Made by a program: the position numbers and the translations under genes. A stretch of 64,000 nucleotides of DNA from Caldifermentibacillus hisashii (GTDB lineage: Bacteria > Bacillota > Bacilli > Bacillales > Caldibacillaceae): the NCBI RefSeq assembly GCF_027568575.1, contig NZ_JANUVP010000006.1; one strand, 5' to 3'. Positions 32,882 to 41,648 of this stretch are shown here, in pieces. The notes below the pieces were generated by a model that was not told the origin of the DNA, searched no databases, and worked only from the letters and a program-made list of their open reading frames with translations. Numbering within the stretch: position 1 is the first letter of the stretch; each line of letters begins with the position of its first letter.

Positions 32882-33313
32882 TTACAATAATTTCCCGTCC
32901 CTGTCTGAGGAATTTTTATTTTTATTTACCGGGTGATAGTAATGAAGAAAAGCATCTAGATTTTGCAATTCTTTTTCCAACTGTCTTGCTTTTTTTACCG
33001 TTTTTTTAAATTTTCTTAAATCTTGTTTTCTCAATTCGGGACATTCCGGGTTTGTTTTCATCCAATCAAAATATTCACCTATGTATAGATTGGCCGGTTG
33101 ATGACATCTTGGACAAATGGAAGGTGTTGAATAGGTTAAATCGATTAATGATTGTAATTCTTCTTGATATTTTCGGTGTAATTTTCCGCAAGATGTACAT
33201 TGATATAATGTATTTAAATCGTCTAGTTCTATTTGTTTCGTATTAGTTTTCTTCATTATGGTATAAGTACTCATTAAAATAATAAAAATGACAATGAAAA
33301 CGAGAGGCCACAT
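32882..33313 (-). CDS. Membrane-anchored zinc-ribbon-like protein
   Basis: One N-terminal membrane helix (PLVFIVIFIILMSTYTIM) followed by two CxxC pairs (QCTSCGK and CPRCHQP) that could bind zinc, and a basic helical tail. No named family recognised. It converges on the MerR-like gene; the two stop regions share a GC-rich inverted repeat (CAGGGAGGG with CCCGTCCCTG) that may serve both as terminator. The ATG at 33313 has a TCGGAGATGATCTT-type site. Confidence 0.65.
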   Translation of the reverse strand: MWPLVFIVIFIILMSTYTIMKKTNTKQIELDDLNTLYQCTSCGKLHRKYQEELQSLIDLTYSTPSICPRCHQPANLYIGEYFDWMKTNPECPELRKQDLRKFKKTVKKARQLEKELQNLDAFLHYYHPVNKNKNSSDRDGKLL

Positions 33314-33351
33314 AAGATCATCTCCGTGTTATACCATTTTCGTGGGTAATG

Positions 33352-33380
33352 ATGGGGCAAGTATAAAGAGAATGCCCCAT
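33352..33380. terminator. Hairpin between two minus-strand genes
   Basis: ATGGGGCA (33352-33359) pairs perfectly with TGCCCCAT (33373-33380). No T run follows on the minus strand, so it may be a processing or weak termination site. Confidence 0.4.
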
Positions 33381-33412
33381 ATTCAATGAAACGAGAGAGG
33401 TGTTACTTAAAT

Positions 33413-34063
33413 TCATTGTAAACGATCTTTCAGCCAAACTTGGATATCTTCAAAATTTTCCTGGGTTACCCAATGACCTGCTTGATAGGATTTGAAAGTA
33501 ACATTTGCTCCACGTTCTTGTAAAAACTCTTTACTTGCAACTCCCCATGAAAACGGCAATACTGGATCATCCTCGCCGTGGGAAATGAACAAGTTAAGAT
33601 GTGCTAGTTCAGTATTTTTATACTCCGCTTTAATAAATGCAGGAATATATCCGCTTAAGGCAAGAACTCCTTTTATTTTTTCCGAATGAATTATGGCATA
33701 AGTCATTGATAAAATTGCCCCTTGGCTAAATCCCATTAAAAATAAGTTGTTTTCATCAATCGGATAAGTCTTCGTTGCAAACAAAATAAAGTCATCGACC
33801 ATTTTTATCGTTTGTTTAAAACTGTTCTCGTTCGGTTGACCGAGGTCTTCCATAGTAAAAAAAGCGTAACCCGGTGGTTGTACAATGGGTCCACGGAGAC
33901 TGAAAATAAACATTTTTTCATTGAATGCCTGTACAAGTGGCGGTAAGTCAAGTTCGTTGCTACCCATACCGTGGAGAAGAAAAATAGCCGGGTACTTTTT
34001 GTCTGTTTCTATCGTCTTCGGTTTCATTAAGTTAAAATAAAGTGGTGCTTGCAAATATTTCAC
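33413..34063 (-). CDS. Phospholipase/carboxylesterase family alpha/beta hydrolase
   Basis: PF02230-type hydrolase: FLLHGMGSNELDL, FSLRGPIVQPPGYAFF, nucleophile elbow LMGFSQGAILS, ISHGEDDPVLPFSWG with the acid, and AGHWVT with the catalytic His. 216 aa is a normal size. The substrate (short-chain or phospholipid esters) is unknown. GAGGGAGTG precedes the ATG. Confidence 0.87.
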   Translation of the reverse strand: MKYLQAPLYFNLMKPKTIETDKKYPAIFLLHGMGSNELDLPPLVQAFNEKMFIFSLRGPIVQPPGYAFFTMEDLGQPNENSFKQTIKMVDDFILFATKTYPIDENNLFLMGFSQGAILSMTYAIIHSEKIKGVLALSGYIPAFIKAEYKNTELAHLNLFISHGEDDPVLPFSWGVASKEFLQERGANVTFKSYQAGHWVTQENFEDIQVWLKDRLQ

Positions 34064-34134
34064 TCCCTCTCAACAGGTTTATTTATCTTCTATCATAGCA
34101 ATAATAATGAGAAAGATAAAATTATTTTACCCCC

Positions 34135-34317
34135 GTACAAACGGTCACTAAATTTCCCCTTAAGTTTGGGAAAATAAAAGAAGAAAAGGTGGCCTATAAG
34201 CTTAGGTGATTCAAAGATGATAAACGGGAAGATAAGTGCCCGATTGGTTCAACTAACTACCGGTGGGGATAAGGAATCCCACTGGTTGTAGTTTCACTGC
34301 ACCCCGCATGAATAGCA
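34135..34317 (-). repeat. Dispersed 147-bp repeat family, diverged copy
   Basis: On the minus strand the order is AGTGAAACTACAACC, a hairpin (CCAGTGGGA with TCCCCACCGG), AGTTAGTTGAACC, AATCGGGCACTTATCTTCCC and finally AGTGACCGTTTGTAC. It is longer than the 147-bp copies by an internal ~40-bp stretch. The remainder of the gap 34064-34559 has no gene. Confidence 0.8.
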
Positions 34318-34559
34318 AATCAAGGGCTCAAAGCTGTACTATTGACAAAAAGAATAATGGAGAAGTAAAATTTTTACTGCAGGAAACTTTTTAAGCCAAG
34401 GCCATACTTGTCGTTTGAATCATTTTCTATATTCCAAATGCTTTAAGACAATTTTTCGAAAGTGAACGTCATGTATACAAAAGAAAAATGGAATATATAG
34501 ATAAGAACAAATAAACAAACAAGAACAGACAAGCTTGATGTAAGGGGGAAAACGAGATT

Positions 34560-35375
34560 ATGGTAAATTTATTTCAAGATTTGAGTCCGATTGGACAAAC
34601 TTTTTTAGCAACATTATTTACTTGGGGAATGACTGCTCTTGGCGCCGCCCTTGTTTTTGCAACAAGAGGAATGAGGCAAAAATTGTTGGACGGTATGTTA
34701 GGTTTTGCCGGTGGAGTAATGATCGCTGCAAGTTATTGGTCCCTGCTTGGGCCTTCAATAGAAATGTCAGCAAATCTCGGAGTTCCCGCTTGGTTTCCGG
34801 CTGCCAGCGGATTTCTAATAGGCGGAGTTTTTTTATGGGGAATTGATAAGTTATTACCACATCTCCATCCAAATACACCACTTAGTCAGGCGGAGGGTTA
34901 TCATCCAAAGGGAAGAAAAAGAAGTACGTTGCTCGTGCTGGCAATCACCTTGCATAATATTCCGGAAGGGCTCGCTGTCGGGATTGCCTTTGGTGCGGTG
35001 GCTAACGGAACAAGTGATGCAACGTTGGCCGGGGCGATCGCTCTTGCTCTTGGAATCGGAATCCAAAATTTTCCTGAAGGTGTAGCTGTCTCTCTTCCGT
35101 TAAGAGGGGAAGGAATGACGAAAATGAGAAGCTTCCTTTACGGGCAATTTTCCGGTATGGTTGAGCCTATTGCCGCAATTATTGGTTGTATTGCAGTGAC
35201 CTTCGTTGAGCCGCTATTGCCATATGCATTAAGCTTTGCTGCCGGTGCGATGATTTTTGTGGTAGCCGAAGAGGTAATACCCGGTTCACAGGAAAAGGGA
35301 AATAAGGATTTGGCTGCGATGAGTTTAATGGTAGGATTTGTTATCATGATGATTTTAGATGTTGCACTTGGATAG
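34560..35375 (+). CDS. ZIP family metal transporter
   Basis: ZIP permease with the two metal-binding helices ITLHNIPEGLAVGIAFGA and GIGIQNFPEGVAVSLPL, and a glutamate-rich late helix FVVAEEVIPGSQE. Eight hydrophobic segments span 271 residues. It probably imports zinc or another divalent cation. A histidine-containing loop (PHLHPNTPLSQAEGYHPKGRK) separates the halves. Start ATG follows AAGGGGGAAAACGAGATT. No Zur site was recognised. Confidence 0.92.
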   Translation: MVNLFQDLSPIGQTFLATLFTWGMTALGAALVFATRGMRQKLLDGMLGFAGGVMIAASYWSLLGPSIEMSANLGVPAWFPAASGFLIGGVFLWGIDKLLPHLHPNTPLSQAEGYHPKGRKRSTLLVLAITLHNIPEGLAVGIAFGAVANGTSDATLAGAIALALGIGIQNFPEGVAVSLPLRGEGMTKMRSFLYGQFSGMVEPIAAIIGCIAVTFVEPLLPYALSFAAGAMIFVVAEEVIPGSQEKGNKDLAAMSLMVGFVIMMILDVALG

Positions 35376-35421
35376 TGGACTGTATTTTAGACAAAAAAAT
35401 CGAGTATGAATCTTGATTGGA

Positions 35422-35452
35422 AAACGGGATTTAAGGATAGACCCGCTTTTTC
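35422..35452 (+). terminator. Possible terminator of the ZIP gene
   Basis: AACGGG and CCCGCTT with a 14-base loop, followed by Ts. Weak stem. Confidence 0.4.
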
Positions 35453-35554
35453 AAACAGAAAAATTTTATATTTTCCAAGACTTTTAAAGGAATATTCACT
35501 TTGAATTGGAAAGTATTGCACGGACTGGTTAACACAGCCAAAATTCCCAACATA

Positions 35555-35959
35555 TTACCAACGCAGTTCCATAATGAGTTGGCAGCAATTAAATTGATTA
35601 TTGGAATTATCAAAAGTAATTTGAATCGATGTTGGAGTAAAATGGACATGAAAATGAATATTTATACCGGTTGAACGGATTAGCTCTTCAACTCTTTGTT
35701 GATTGGACAGTTGGGCAGAGTTCATTAGTTCATAAGCATATCGGTGATCTTCTACAACTTTATTTACAAATAGCTTGGCTTGCTCCATTAATTTTTGAAA
35801 TTGCCGGGCAGATGTTTCAAATTTTCCAATGTTAACCGGTGGAAAAGGGCTTTGCTTCCGAATTTGAGTTGACATATTAGATAATGGATTCCGATAAAAA
35901 CTCGTTACCGGGCTAAATGGACAAGAATATATTGGAATGTTAACGGGATAGAAATACAC
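35555..35959 (-). CDS. Hypothetical protein, 134 aa
   Basis: The GTG start at 35959 has GAGGAGG seven bases upstream, so translation is likely. The N-terminus is rich in aromatic residues, Pro and Ser (YFYPVNIPIYSCPFSP), the middle is helical (KFETSARQFQKLMEQAKLFV), and the end is strand-like (INIHFHVHFTPTSIQITFD). It resembles small sporulation-associated Bacillus proteins in style, but I recognise no family. Confidence 0.6.
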   Translation of the reverse strand: MYFYPVNIPIYSCPFSPVTSFYRNPLSNMSTQIRKQSPFPPVNIGKFETSARQFQKLMEQAKLFVNKVVEDHRYAYELMNSAQLSNQQRVEELIRSTGINIHFHVHFTPTSIQITFDNSNNQFNCCQLIMELRW

Positions 35960-36087
35960 AAATGAACCTCCTCAGTTTATTCTGTTACATGTTCTATCCT
36001 ATGTACATTGGCTTGGCACAGTTAACAACAGAAAAGGGACCATAAGTATATTGAAGGTGCCATAATACACTTAACATAGAAGGAGTT

Positions 36088-36898
36088 TCGTCACCAAAAA
36101 CGAGCATTTTTCCGCCTGAAAAAGGTGACGAGAAAGGGTCTCGTCGTCAAAAACGAGCATATCTCACCCAAAAAAGGTGACGAGGACAGGTCTCGTCGTC
36201 AAAAATGGTCATATCTCACCTAAAAAAGGTGACGAGAACGGGTTTCGTCGCCAAAAACGAGCATTTTACGCCTCAAAATGGTGACGAGAATAAGTCTCGT
36301 CGTCAAAAACGAGCATTTTTCGCCTTAAAATGTTGACGAGAACGGACCTCGTCGCCAAAAACGAGTATTTTTCACCTAAAAATGGTGACGAGAACGGGTT
36401 TCGTCGCCAAAAACGAGCATTTTTCACCTCAAAATGGTGACGAGAATAGGTCTCGTCGTCAAAAAAGTGGATTTTTCACCTCAAAATGGTGACGAGAACG
36501 GACCTCGTCGCCAAAAACGAGTATTTTTCACCTAAAAATGGTGACGAGAACGGGTTTCGTCGCCAAAAACGAGCATTTTACGCCTCAAAATGGTGACGAG
36601 AATAAGTCTCGTCGTCAAAAAAGTGGATTTTTCACCTCAAAATGGTGACGAGAACGGGTTTCGTCGCCAAAAACGAGTATTTTTCACCTCAAAATGGTGA
36701 CGAGAATAGGTCTCGTCGTCAAAAAATGGGGTTTCCCGCTTCAAAATGGTGACGAGAAAGGGTCTCGTCGTCAAAAACAAGTGACGAGAATAAGTCTCGT
36801 CGCCAAAAACGAGTATTTTTCACCTAAAAATGGTGACGAGAACGGGTTTCGTCGCCAAAAACGAGCATTTTTTGCCTTAAAATGGGTGACGAGAAGCA
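36088..36898 (+). repeat. 52-bp hairpin repeat, array B (~16 units)
   Basis: The first unit is 53 bp; the next twelve are exactly 52 bp. Unit 14 (36765) is cut to ~32 bp, and two more follow. A typical unit is TCGTCGCCAAAAACGAGCAT, then TTTTCACCTCAAAATGGT, then GACGAGAACGGGTT. At each junction GGTGACGAGA pairs with TTTCGTCGCC or TCTCGTCGTC. Variants alternate in blocks (units 6-7 against 9-10). Since 52 is not a multiple of three the frame shifts every unit, so it is not a coding repeat. Sequence from 36899 to 37165 shows no other feature. Confidence 0.95.
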
Positions 36899-37165
36899 AA
36901 TCGAATGGTAGCTGGCATCCTCTTTCCCGTTATTTTCCTCATATTATCAATAAAAACTACCTTAATTCCAACAATCCCCTCGTAGCAACAAAACAGCCTC
37001 TATAAAAAATTTCGTGAAATATAGTACTAAACCGTTATTTGTATGACACGACAATTGTCCATTAAGCCTCAGTTTCCTAAAAAATGCTTTTTTAGGTGTG
37101 AACCATAATATACCTATGCTATTATTAATTTAAGATTCATAGCTATTGGTGAGGAGGAGGTTGAC

Positions 37166-37612
37166 TTGCAGCAGCTTGATAAAAAATTTACCTCTATTGG
37201 TCATTACATTACTAAAATATTCCAACACGTTATGAATTTTTCACTCATAACACTGGGAATCATTTTACTGTTTTTGTTAATAAGAGAATTGGTTGATTTT
37301 TTCCGCCTGATTTTCCAAAGTGATGATGACTATAAAATATTTTTGGAAAGTATTCTTATCTTTTTCCTGTACTTTGAGTTCATTGCGATGATCGTAAAAT
37401 ACTTTAAAGAAGATTACCATTTTCCGCTTCGATATTTTATTTATATTGGAATCACTGCAATGATACGGCAAATCATTGTCAGCCATGATGAGCCAGTTGC
37501 AACTTTATTAAATTCTCTTGTAATTCTCATATTGATTATTTGCAACTTTATTATTAATCTGACTCCGCGTGAGCGACCAGAAAGCAAATGGTACTTTAAA
37601 ATTAAAGAGTGA
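37166..37612 (+). CDS. PsiE-like phosphate-starvation-inducible membrane protein
   Basis: 148 residues with four hydrophobic segments (FSLITLGIILLFLLIRELVDFF; FLESILIFFLYFEFIAMIV; LRYFIYIGITAMIRQIIV; LNSLVILILIICNFIIN). The patterns YFKEDYHFPLRYFIYIGITA and RQIIVSHDEP are PsiE-family marks. The function of the family is not established. The start is TTG at 37166 with GAGGAGGAGG upstream. It is 10 bases before the acetyltransferase gene, so the two are probably cotranscribed. Confidence 0.82.
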   Translation: MQQLDKKFTSIGHYITKIFQHVMNFSLITLGIILLFLLIRELVDFFRLIFQSDDDYKIFLESILIFFLYFEFIAMIVKYFKEDYHFPLRYFIYIGITAMIRQIIVSHDEPVATLLNSLVILILIICNFIINLTPRERPESKWYFKIKE

Positions 37613-37622
37613 GGGGGACGCA

Positions 37623-38105
37623 ATGTCTGAAATCGTAATTAGACCTTCTATTGAAGCAGATTTACCTGAATTAATCGCATTAAATCATCTTATATGGAAT
37701 GGTACAAACTCACCGGCTACGATTCATTATCCGTCGGTAACGGAATACGCTGAACATTATCCGCCCGGAAGTCAATTTGTTGCTGTAATTGCCAATCGGG
37801 TGGCAGGTTATATTGGCTACAAAAATCCGACCGGTTTATTGTCCAACAGCCATGTACTGGAAATTGACATCGGTGTGCACCCTGACTTTCAAAGGAGTGG
37901 CGTAGGGAAACAGTTAATTGACTATATTTTTAAGTGGGGCAAAGAAAACGGCTATTATAAAGTTTCAATCCGGGTGCTCGAAACAAATACGCAAGCCATT
38001 GCTTTTTATAAGGCAAAAGGGTTTATCGAACAAGGCAGATTGATAGACGAATTTTTCATTAACGGTCAATTTGTTGATGATTTGTTAATGTATAAAAAGT
38101 TATGA
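37623..38105 (+). CDS. GNAT N-acetyltransferase
   Basis: GNAT fold: VIRPSIEADLPELIALNHLIW, EIDIGVHPDFQRSGVGKQLIDY (acetyl-CoA loop) and VLETNTQAIAFYKAKGFIEQG. A C-terminal INGQFVDDLLMYKKL suggests a RimI/RimL-like small-molecule or protein N-acetylase; substrate unknown. ATG 37623 has GAGGGGGA upstream; an upstream frame-open ATG lies inside the psiE-like gene. Confidence 0.87.
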   Translation: MSEIVIRPSIEADLPELIALNHLIWNGTNSPATIHYPSVTEYAEHYPPGSQFVAVIANRVAGYIGYKNPTGLLSNSHVLEIDIGVHPDFQRSGVGKQLIDYIFKWGKENGYYKVSIRVLETNTQAIAFYKAKGFIEQGRLIDEFFINGQFVDDLLMYKKL

Positions 38106-38296
38106 AACTGTCTGACTTTCTTTTTTGTTCAGGAGCTTTGAGATTGATACATATTTTTTAATAAAAATATATGAAAAATTGCCCTTAAAATTGTAGCAAG
38201 AAAAACGCTACGTCAAAAATGGAGAAAAAGCTAACGTTAAAAGAATGACGGGGGAATCGGAAAGAAATTTGATAATCAAACAGGAGGGGATTTCAA

Positions 38297-39673
38297 ATGT
38301 ACCAAGTAAATATTAGCCAAACTGTAAATGAGTTAAAGGAATTGCTGGATGAGGAAAGGGTTAGTCAAAATCCGACCGTTCTTGAACAACATAGTAAAGA
38401 TGAATCATATCATACGCCAAGCTTACCTGATGTAGTTGTATTTCCAAAAACAAAAGAGGAAGTTGCGGCTATTATGAAGTTGGCCAATCAGTATGAAATT
38501 CCGGTCGTTCCCTTTGGTATCGGTTCAAGTTTAGAAGGGCATGTCATTCCTTATGAGGGTGGCATAACGATTGATTTTACCTTAATGAACGAAATTCTTG
38601 AAATTCGGGAAAATGATTTACTTGTTAAAGTTCAGCCGGGGGTAACGAGAACCCAACTAAATAAAGCCTTAAAGCAATATGGATTATTTTTTCCTGTTGA
38701 TCCGGGTGCTGATGCAACTTTAGGCGGGATGGCGGCCACCGGGGCAAGTGGAACGACTTCGGTCAAATATGGAACGATGCGTGACCAAGTTCAAGATTTG
38801 GAAGTGGTACTTGCTGACGGAACTATTATCCATACGGGAAGTCTTGCAGTGAAATCTTCATCGGGTTACCATTTGACCGGGCTTTTTGTCGGATCAGAGG
38901 GGACGCTTGGATGCTTTACTGAATTAACATTGAAAGTATATGGAATTCCTGAGTACATGATGGCAGCTCGAGCCGTTTTTACGACAGTTGAAGATGCAGT
39001 AAATGCGGTTGTTGCCATTAGACAAACCGGAATCCCGGTGGCGAGGGTAGAATTTGTCGATGCGCATTCGATTCGTGCCGTTAATCATTTTGAACAGACA
39101 GATTATCCGGAAAAACCGACCTTGTTTTTCGAGTTTCATGGCAATGAAGCCGGTTTGAAAGAAGATGTAAAATTTACGAGAGAGATTTTGGAGGCGTTTC
39201 AGTGTCAAGAATTTATTCACGAAACGGATAATGCAAAAAGAAATCAACTGTGGAAAGCCCGTCATCATATGGCCTATGCTTTTATCCATACATATCGAAA
39301 CAGAAAATTTATGTCCACTGATGTTGCCGTTCCAATTTCTGAATTAGCGGGAGCAATTGGGTTTGGAACAAATGTTTTGCAGGATTCCGGTATTCCGGGC
39401 GGGATTGTCGGCCATGTCGGTGATGGCAATTTTCATATTTGTATAATGATTGATGTAAATGATCCCGATGATATTGCCCGGGCAAACAAACTGAATCAAG
39501 AAATTGTGACCTATGCCTTATCCCGTGGCGGCACTTGTACAGGGGAACATGGTGTAGGTATCGGCAAGAAAAAATATCAGGAAAAAGAACATGGCGCGGC
39601 ACTGGCTGTTATGAGGAAAATTAAAGAAGCTCTTGATCCAAAGGGAATATTAAATCCGAAAAAAATATTTTAA
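38297..39673 (+). CDS. FAD-binding oxidase, glycolate/D-lactate dehydrogenase (GlcD) type
   Basis: VAO-fold flavoprotein: FAD site VPFGIGSSLEGHVIP, GADATLGGMAATGASGTTS and YGTMRDQVQDLEVVLADG, then the C-terminal cap and GGTCTGEHGVGIGKKKY, which is diagnostic for the GlcD/LDH-D family. It likely oxidises a 2-hydroxy acid with electrons passed to the quinone pool or a partner Fe-S protein; no partner (glcE, glcF) gene is adjacent. 458 aa is full length. The ATG follows CAGGAGGGGATTTCAA. Confidence 0.9.
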   Translation: MYQVNISQTVNELKELLDEERVSQNPTVLEQHSKDESYHTPSLPDVVVFPKTKEEVAAIMKLANQYEIPVVPFGIGSSLEGHVIPYEGGITIDFTLMNEILEIRENDLLVKVQPGVTRTQLNKALKQYGLFFPVDPGADATLGGMAATGASGTTSVKYGTMRDQVQDLEVVLADGTIIHTGSLAVKSSSGYHLTGLFVGSEGTLGCFTELTLKVYGIPEYMMAARAVFTTVEDAVNAVVAIRQTGIPVARVEFVDAHSIRAVNHFEQTDYPEKPTLFFEFHGNEAGLKEDVKFTREILEAFQCQEFIHETDNAKRNQLWKARHHMAYAFIHTYRNRKFMSTDVAVPISELAGAIGFGTNVLQDSGIPGGIVGHVGDGNFHICIMIDVNDPDDIARANKLNQEIVTYALSRGGTCTGEHGVGIGKKKYQEKEHGAALAVMRKIKEALDPKGILNPKKIF

Positions 39674-39690
39674 AGCATGTTTCCTAGAAT

Positions 39691-39718
39691 GGTCGACTTT
39701 TTCTTATGAAAGTCGACC
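39691..39718 (+). terminator. Hairpin after the FAD oxidase
   Basis: GGTCGACTTT pairs perfectly with AAAGTCGACC around TTCTTATG. No T run follows, so termination efficiency is uncertain. Confidence 0.5.
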
Positions 39719-39748
39719 GCTTAAATGTAAGGGGGATTTGACTCATTT

Positions 39749-40390
39749 ATGAAGATAAAAAACATTCAAGAAATCTATGAACATTTATTTGAACACTACG
39801 GTCCGCAACATTGGTGGCCGGCAGATACCGACTTTGAGATGATGATTAGTGCCATTCTTGTTCAAAATACAAACTGGAGGAATGTTGAAAAGGCCCTTGA
39901 GCAGCTTAGGCCTTATTTAACACCCCAACAACTTGATGTATTGTCAAAAGAAGAAATAGCTCAATTCATCCGGTCAAGTGGATTTTATAATCGAAAAGCA
40001 GAACGAATTAAGTCGTTTCTGTCATGGTTAAAAAACTATCATTTTCATATTGATAGCATCAGGGATAAGGATAAAAAACAATTAAGAGAGGAACTGCTGC
40101 AAATATCCGGAATAGGAAAAGAAACAGCGGATTCAATCTTATTGTATGTATTTAATACACCTGTTTTTATTGTAGATGCATACGCAAAGAGAATTTTTTA
40201 CCGTCTCGGGTACGATTTGCCTGATGACTATGATTCTTTTCGCCAGCTTGTTGAAAAGGAGCTGCCGCAAGATGTGCAATTGTACAATGAATTCCACGCT
40301 CTTTTGGTACAGCATGCAAAAACGTATTGCAAATCAAAGCCGATTTGTGACCGGTGTCCATTGTCCGGTCTTTGTAAACGGAGGGTGTAA
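39749..40390 (+). CDS. HhH-GPD DNA glycosylase with 4Fe-4S cluster (MagIII/MpgII-like)
   Basis: Endonuclease III-fold protein: helix-hairpin-helix ISGIGKETADSILLY (residues ~119-133), catalytic Asp143 in FIVDAYAKR, and four C-terminal cysteines (C194, C200, C203, C209) for the Fe-S cluster. The lyase lysine of endonuclease III is replaced by Glu125, as I recall for the MagIII/MpgII-type 3-methyladenine glycosylases. It is therefore probably a monofunctional alkyl-base glycosylase rather than Nth. The ATG at 39749 is preceded at 12 bases by AAGGGGGATT. Confidence 0.82.
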   Translation: MKIKNIQEIYEHLFEHYGPQHWWPADTDFEMMISAILVQNTNWRNVEKALEQLRPYLTPQQLDVLSKEEIAQFIRSSGFYNRKAERIKSFLSWLKNYHFHIDSIRDKDKKQLREELLQISGIGKETADSILLYVFNTPVFIVDAYAKRIFYRLGYDLPDDYDSFRQLVEKELPQDVQLYNEFHALLVQHAKTYCKSKPICDRCPLSGLCKRRV

Positions 40391-40538
40391 AATGGTTATG
40401 TGAAATAAGAACTGGCTAAATATGTTGAATAAGTTGAATGGAGATTTGTGAACGATAATATAAAAAAGGTTAAATCTGAATGAAAAGCAAAACTGTCAAT
40501 CGTTTTCTCTCCTAATTTTACCTCCCGTAAAATAAAAA

Positions 40539-40577
40539 CTCCTAATAATTAGGTGCCCAAATCCTAATTAAAAGGAG
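40539..40577. repeat. Inverted repeat in the gap 40391-40696
   Basis: CTCCTAATAATTAGG and CCTAATTAAAAGGAG are complementary at 13 of 15 positions around a nine-base loop (TGCCCAAAT). No T run. The rest of the 306-base gap shows no gene. Confidence 0.5.
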
Positions 40578-40696
40578 ATTTATCTATAAAATAAATGTCC
40601 ATTAAAGGAATTACTCAGTGTAATTAATAAAGAAAAAATTTTACATTTGTTGGCTTTTTGAACCGATTTTGTTCCGCTTTAAAAAACCTCTTTAAT

Positions 40697-41290
40697 TTAT
40701 TTCCATGTATTTCCAAATGTATCTTCAAATATAGTTTCTCCTAAAGGTCTACGTCCTTTTGGTTGTTCCTGTTCCTGTAAATTGCTTGGCAAATCTTCCC
40801 GCTCTCCTTGATAACCGATGGCAACCAGTGCTTGAATAGCATAGTCATCCGGAATTCCTAGAACTTCTCTTGCCTTCTCAAAATGAAAGCCTGTCATCGG
40901 ATGGGTAACTAATCCGCATTTTGTAGCTTGTAAGGCAAGAAATCCCCAAGCGGCACCGGTATCGAAAGCATGTGATTTATTTTCGCCTCTTTCACTGTTT
41001 TTCTTTGAAAGAATAAGGACTAGTACGGGTGCCTTTTTACACCAAGTTAAATTAAATTCACTAACAAAAGAATAAAACTTTTCGCGAGCCTCTTTTGTCC
41101 TGGCTATAATAAAACGCCAAGGTTGTTCATTATATGCTGATGGTGCCCAGCGAGCCGCTTCAAATATGGAAAGTAAAATATTTTCGGGAACTTCTTGTTC
41201 GGAAAAGGACCTCGGCGACCAACGATTGATAAACACATCATCAATTTCATGTTCAGGTTTTCTATAATTTTTCGCGTCGTTAATTATCAC
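40697..41290 (-). CDS. Nitroreductase family protein
   Basis: FMN-dependent oxidoreductase: NRWSPRSFSEQEVPE, APSAYNEQPWRFIIA (flavin contact), HAFDTGAAWGFLALQATKCGLVTHPMTGF and PDDYAIQALVAIGY. 197 aa matches the family. It reduces nitro compounds, quinones or similar substrates with NAD(P)H; the true substrate is unknown. The ATG at 41290 follows AGGAGGTTTTACAGAAGTG on the minus strand. Confidence 0.9.
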   Translation of the reverse strand: MIINDAKNYRKPEHEIDDVFINRWSPRSFSEQEVPENILLSIFEAARWAPSAYNEQPWRFIIARTKEAREKFYSFVSEFNLTWCKKAPVLVLILSKKNSERGENKSHAFDTGAAWGFLALQATKCGLVTHPMTGFHFEKAREVLGIPDDYAIQALVAIGYQGEREDLPSNLQEQEQPKGRRPLGETIFEDTFGNTWK

Positions 41291-41558
41291 TTCTGTAAAA
41301 CCTCCTCGTTATACCATTGACATTATTTTAATATATTTTTAATGATGATACAAAAATAAAAGGAAATTTTTTATACAACAGGAAACCGGGATTGCCCATT
41401 CCAGAAAAAATAATTGAACGGCGATAAGGGTTTGCCTTAATAACTTTCAAAGAGAATAAAATTGATATTGAATTTATCATTTGTGAACAAAGAGTTAAAA
41501 GGATTGATAATCCATTCAAAAATTGTTGATTAATGTCGAATATTTTGTATATATTTTA

Positions 41559-41608
41559 TTGATGGATGATTCCTACTTTGGTATAATTTATATTGTAAGC
41601 GTTATCAA
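41559..41608 (+). promoter_or_regulatory. Aldehyde dehydrogenase promoter with cre site
   Basis: -35 TTGATG (41559-41564), 17-bp spacer, extended -10 TGGTATAAT (41579-41587). TTGTAAGCGTTATCAA (41593-41608) matches the CcpA cre consensus WTGNAANCGNWNNCW at every position. It lies at the transcription start, so carbon catabolite repression is expected. Confidence 0.88.
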
Positions 41609-41648
41609 CTAGTATCCTACTTTATAAAACTATTAAAGGAGGAATTTT

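Noticed and set aside
36694..37005. Open frame of 103 codons across the 52-bp array
   Set aside because: It is only the repeat read in shifting frames; no ribosome site, and a 52-bp period cannot keep a frame.
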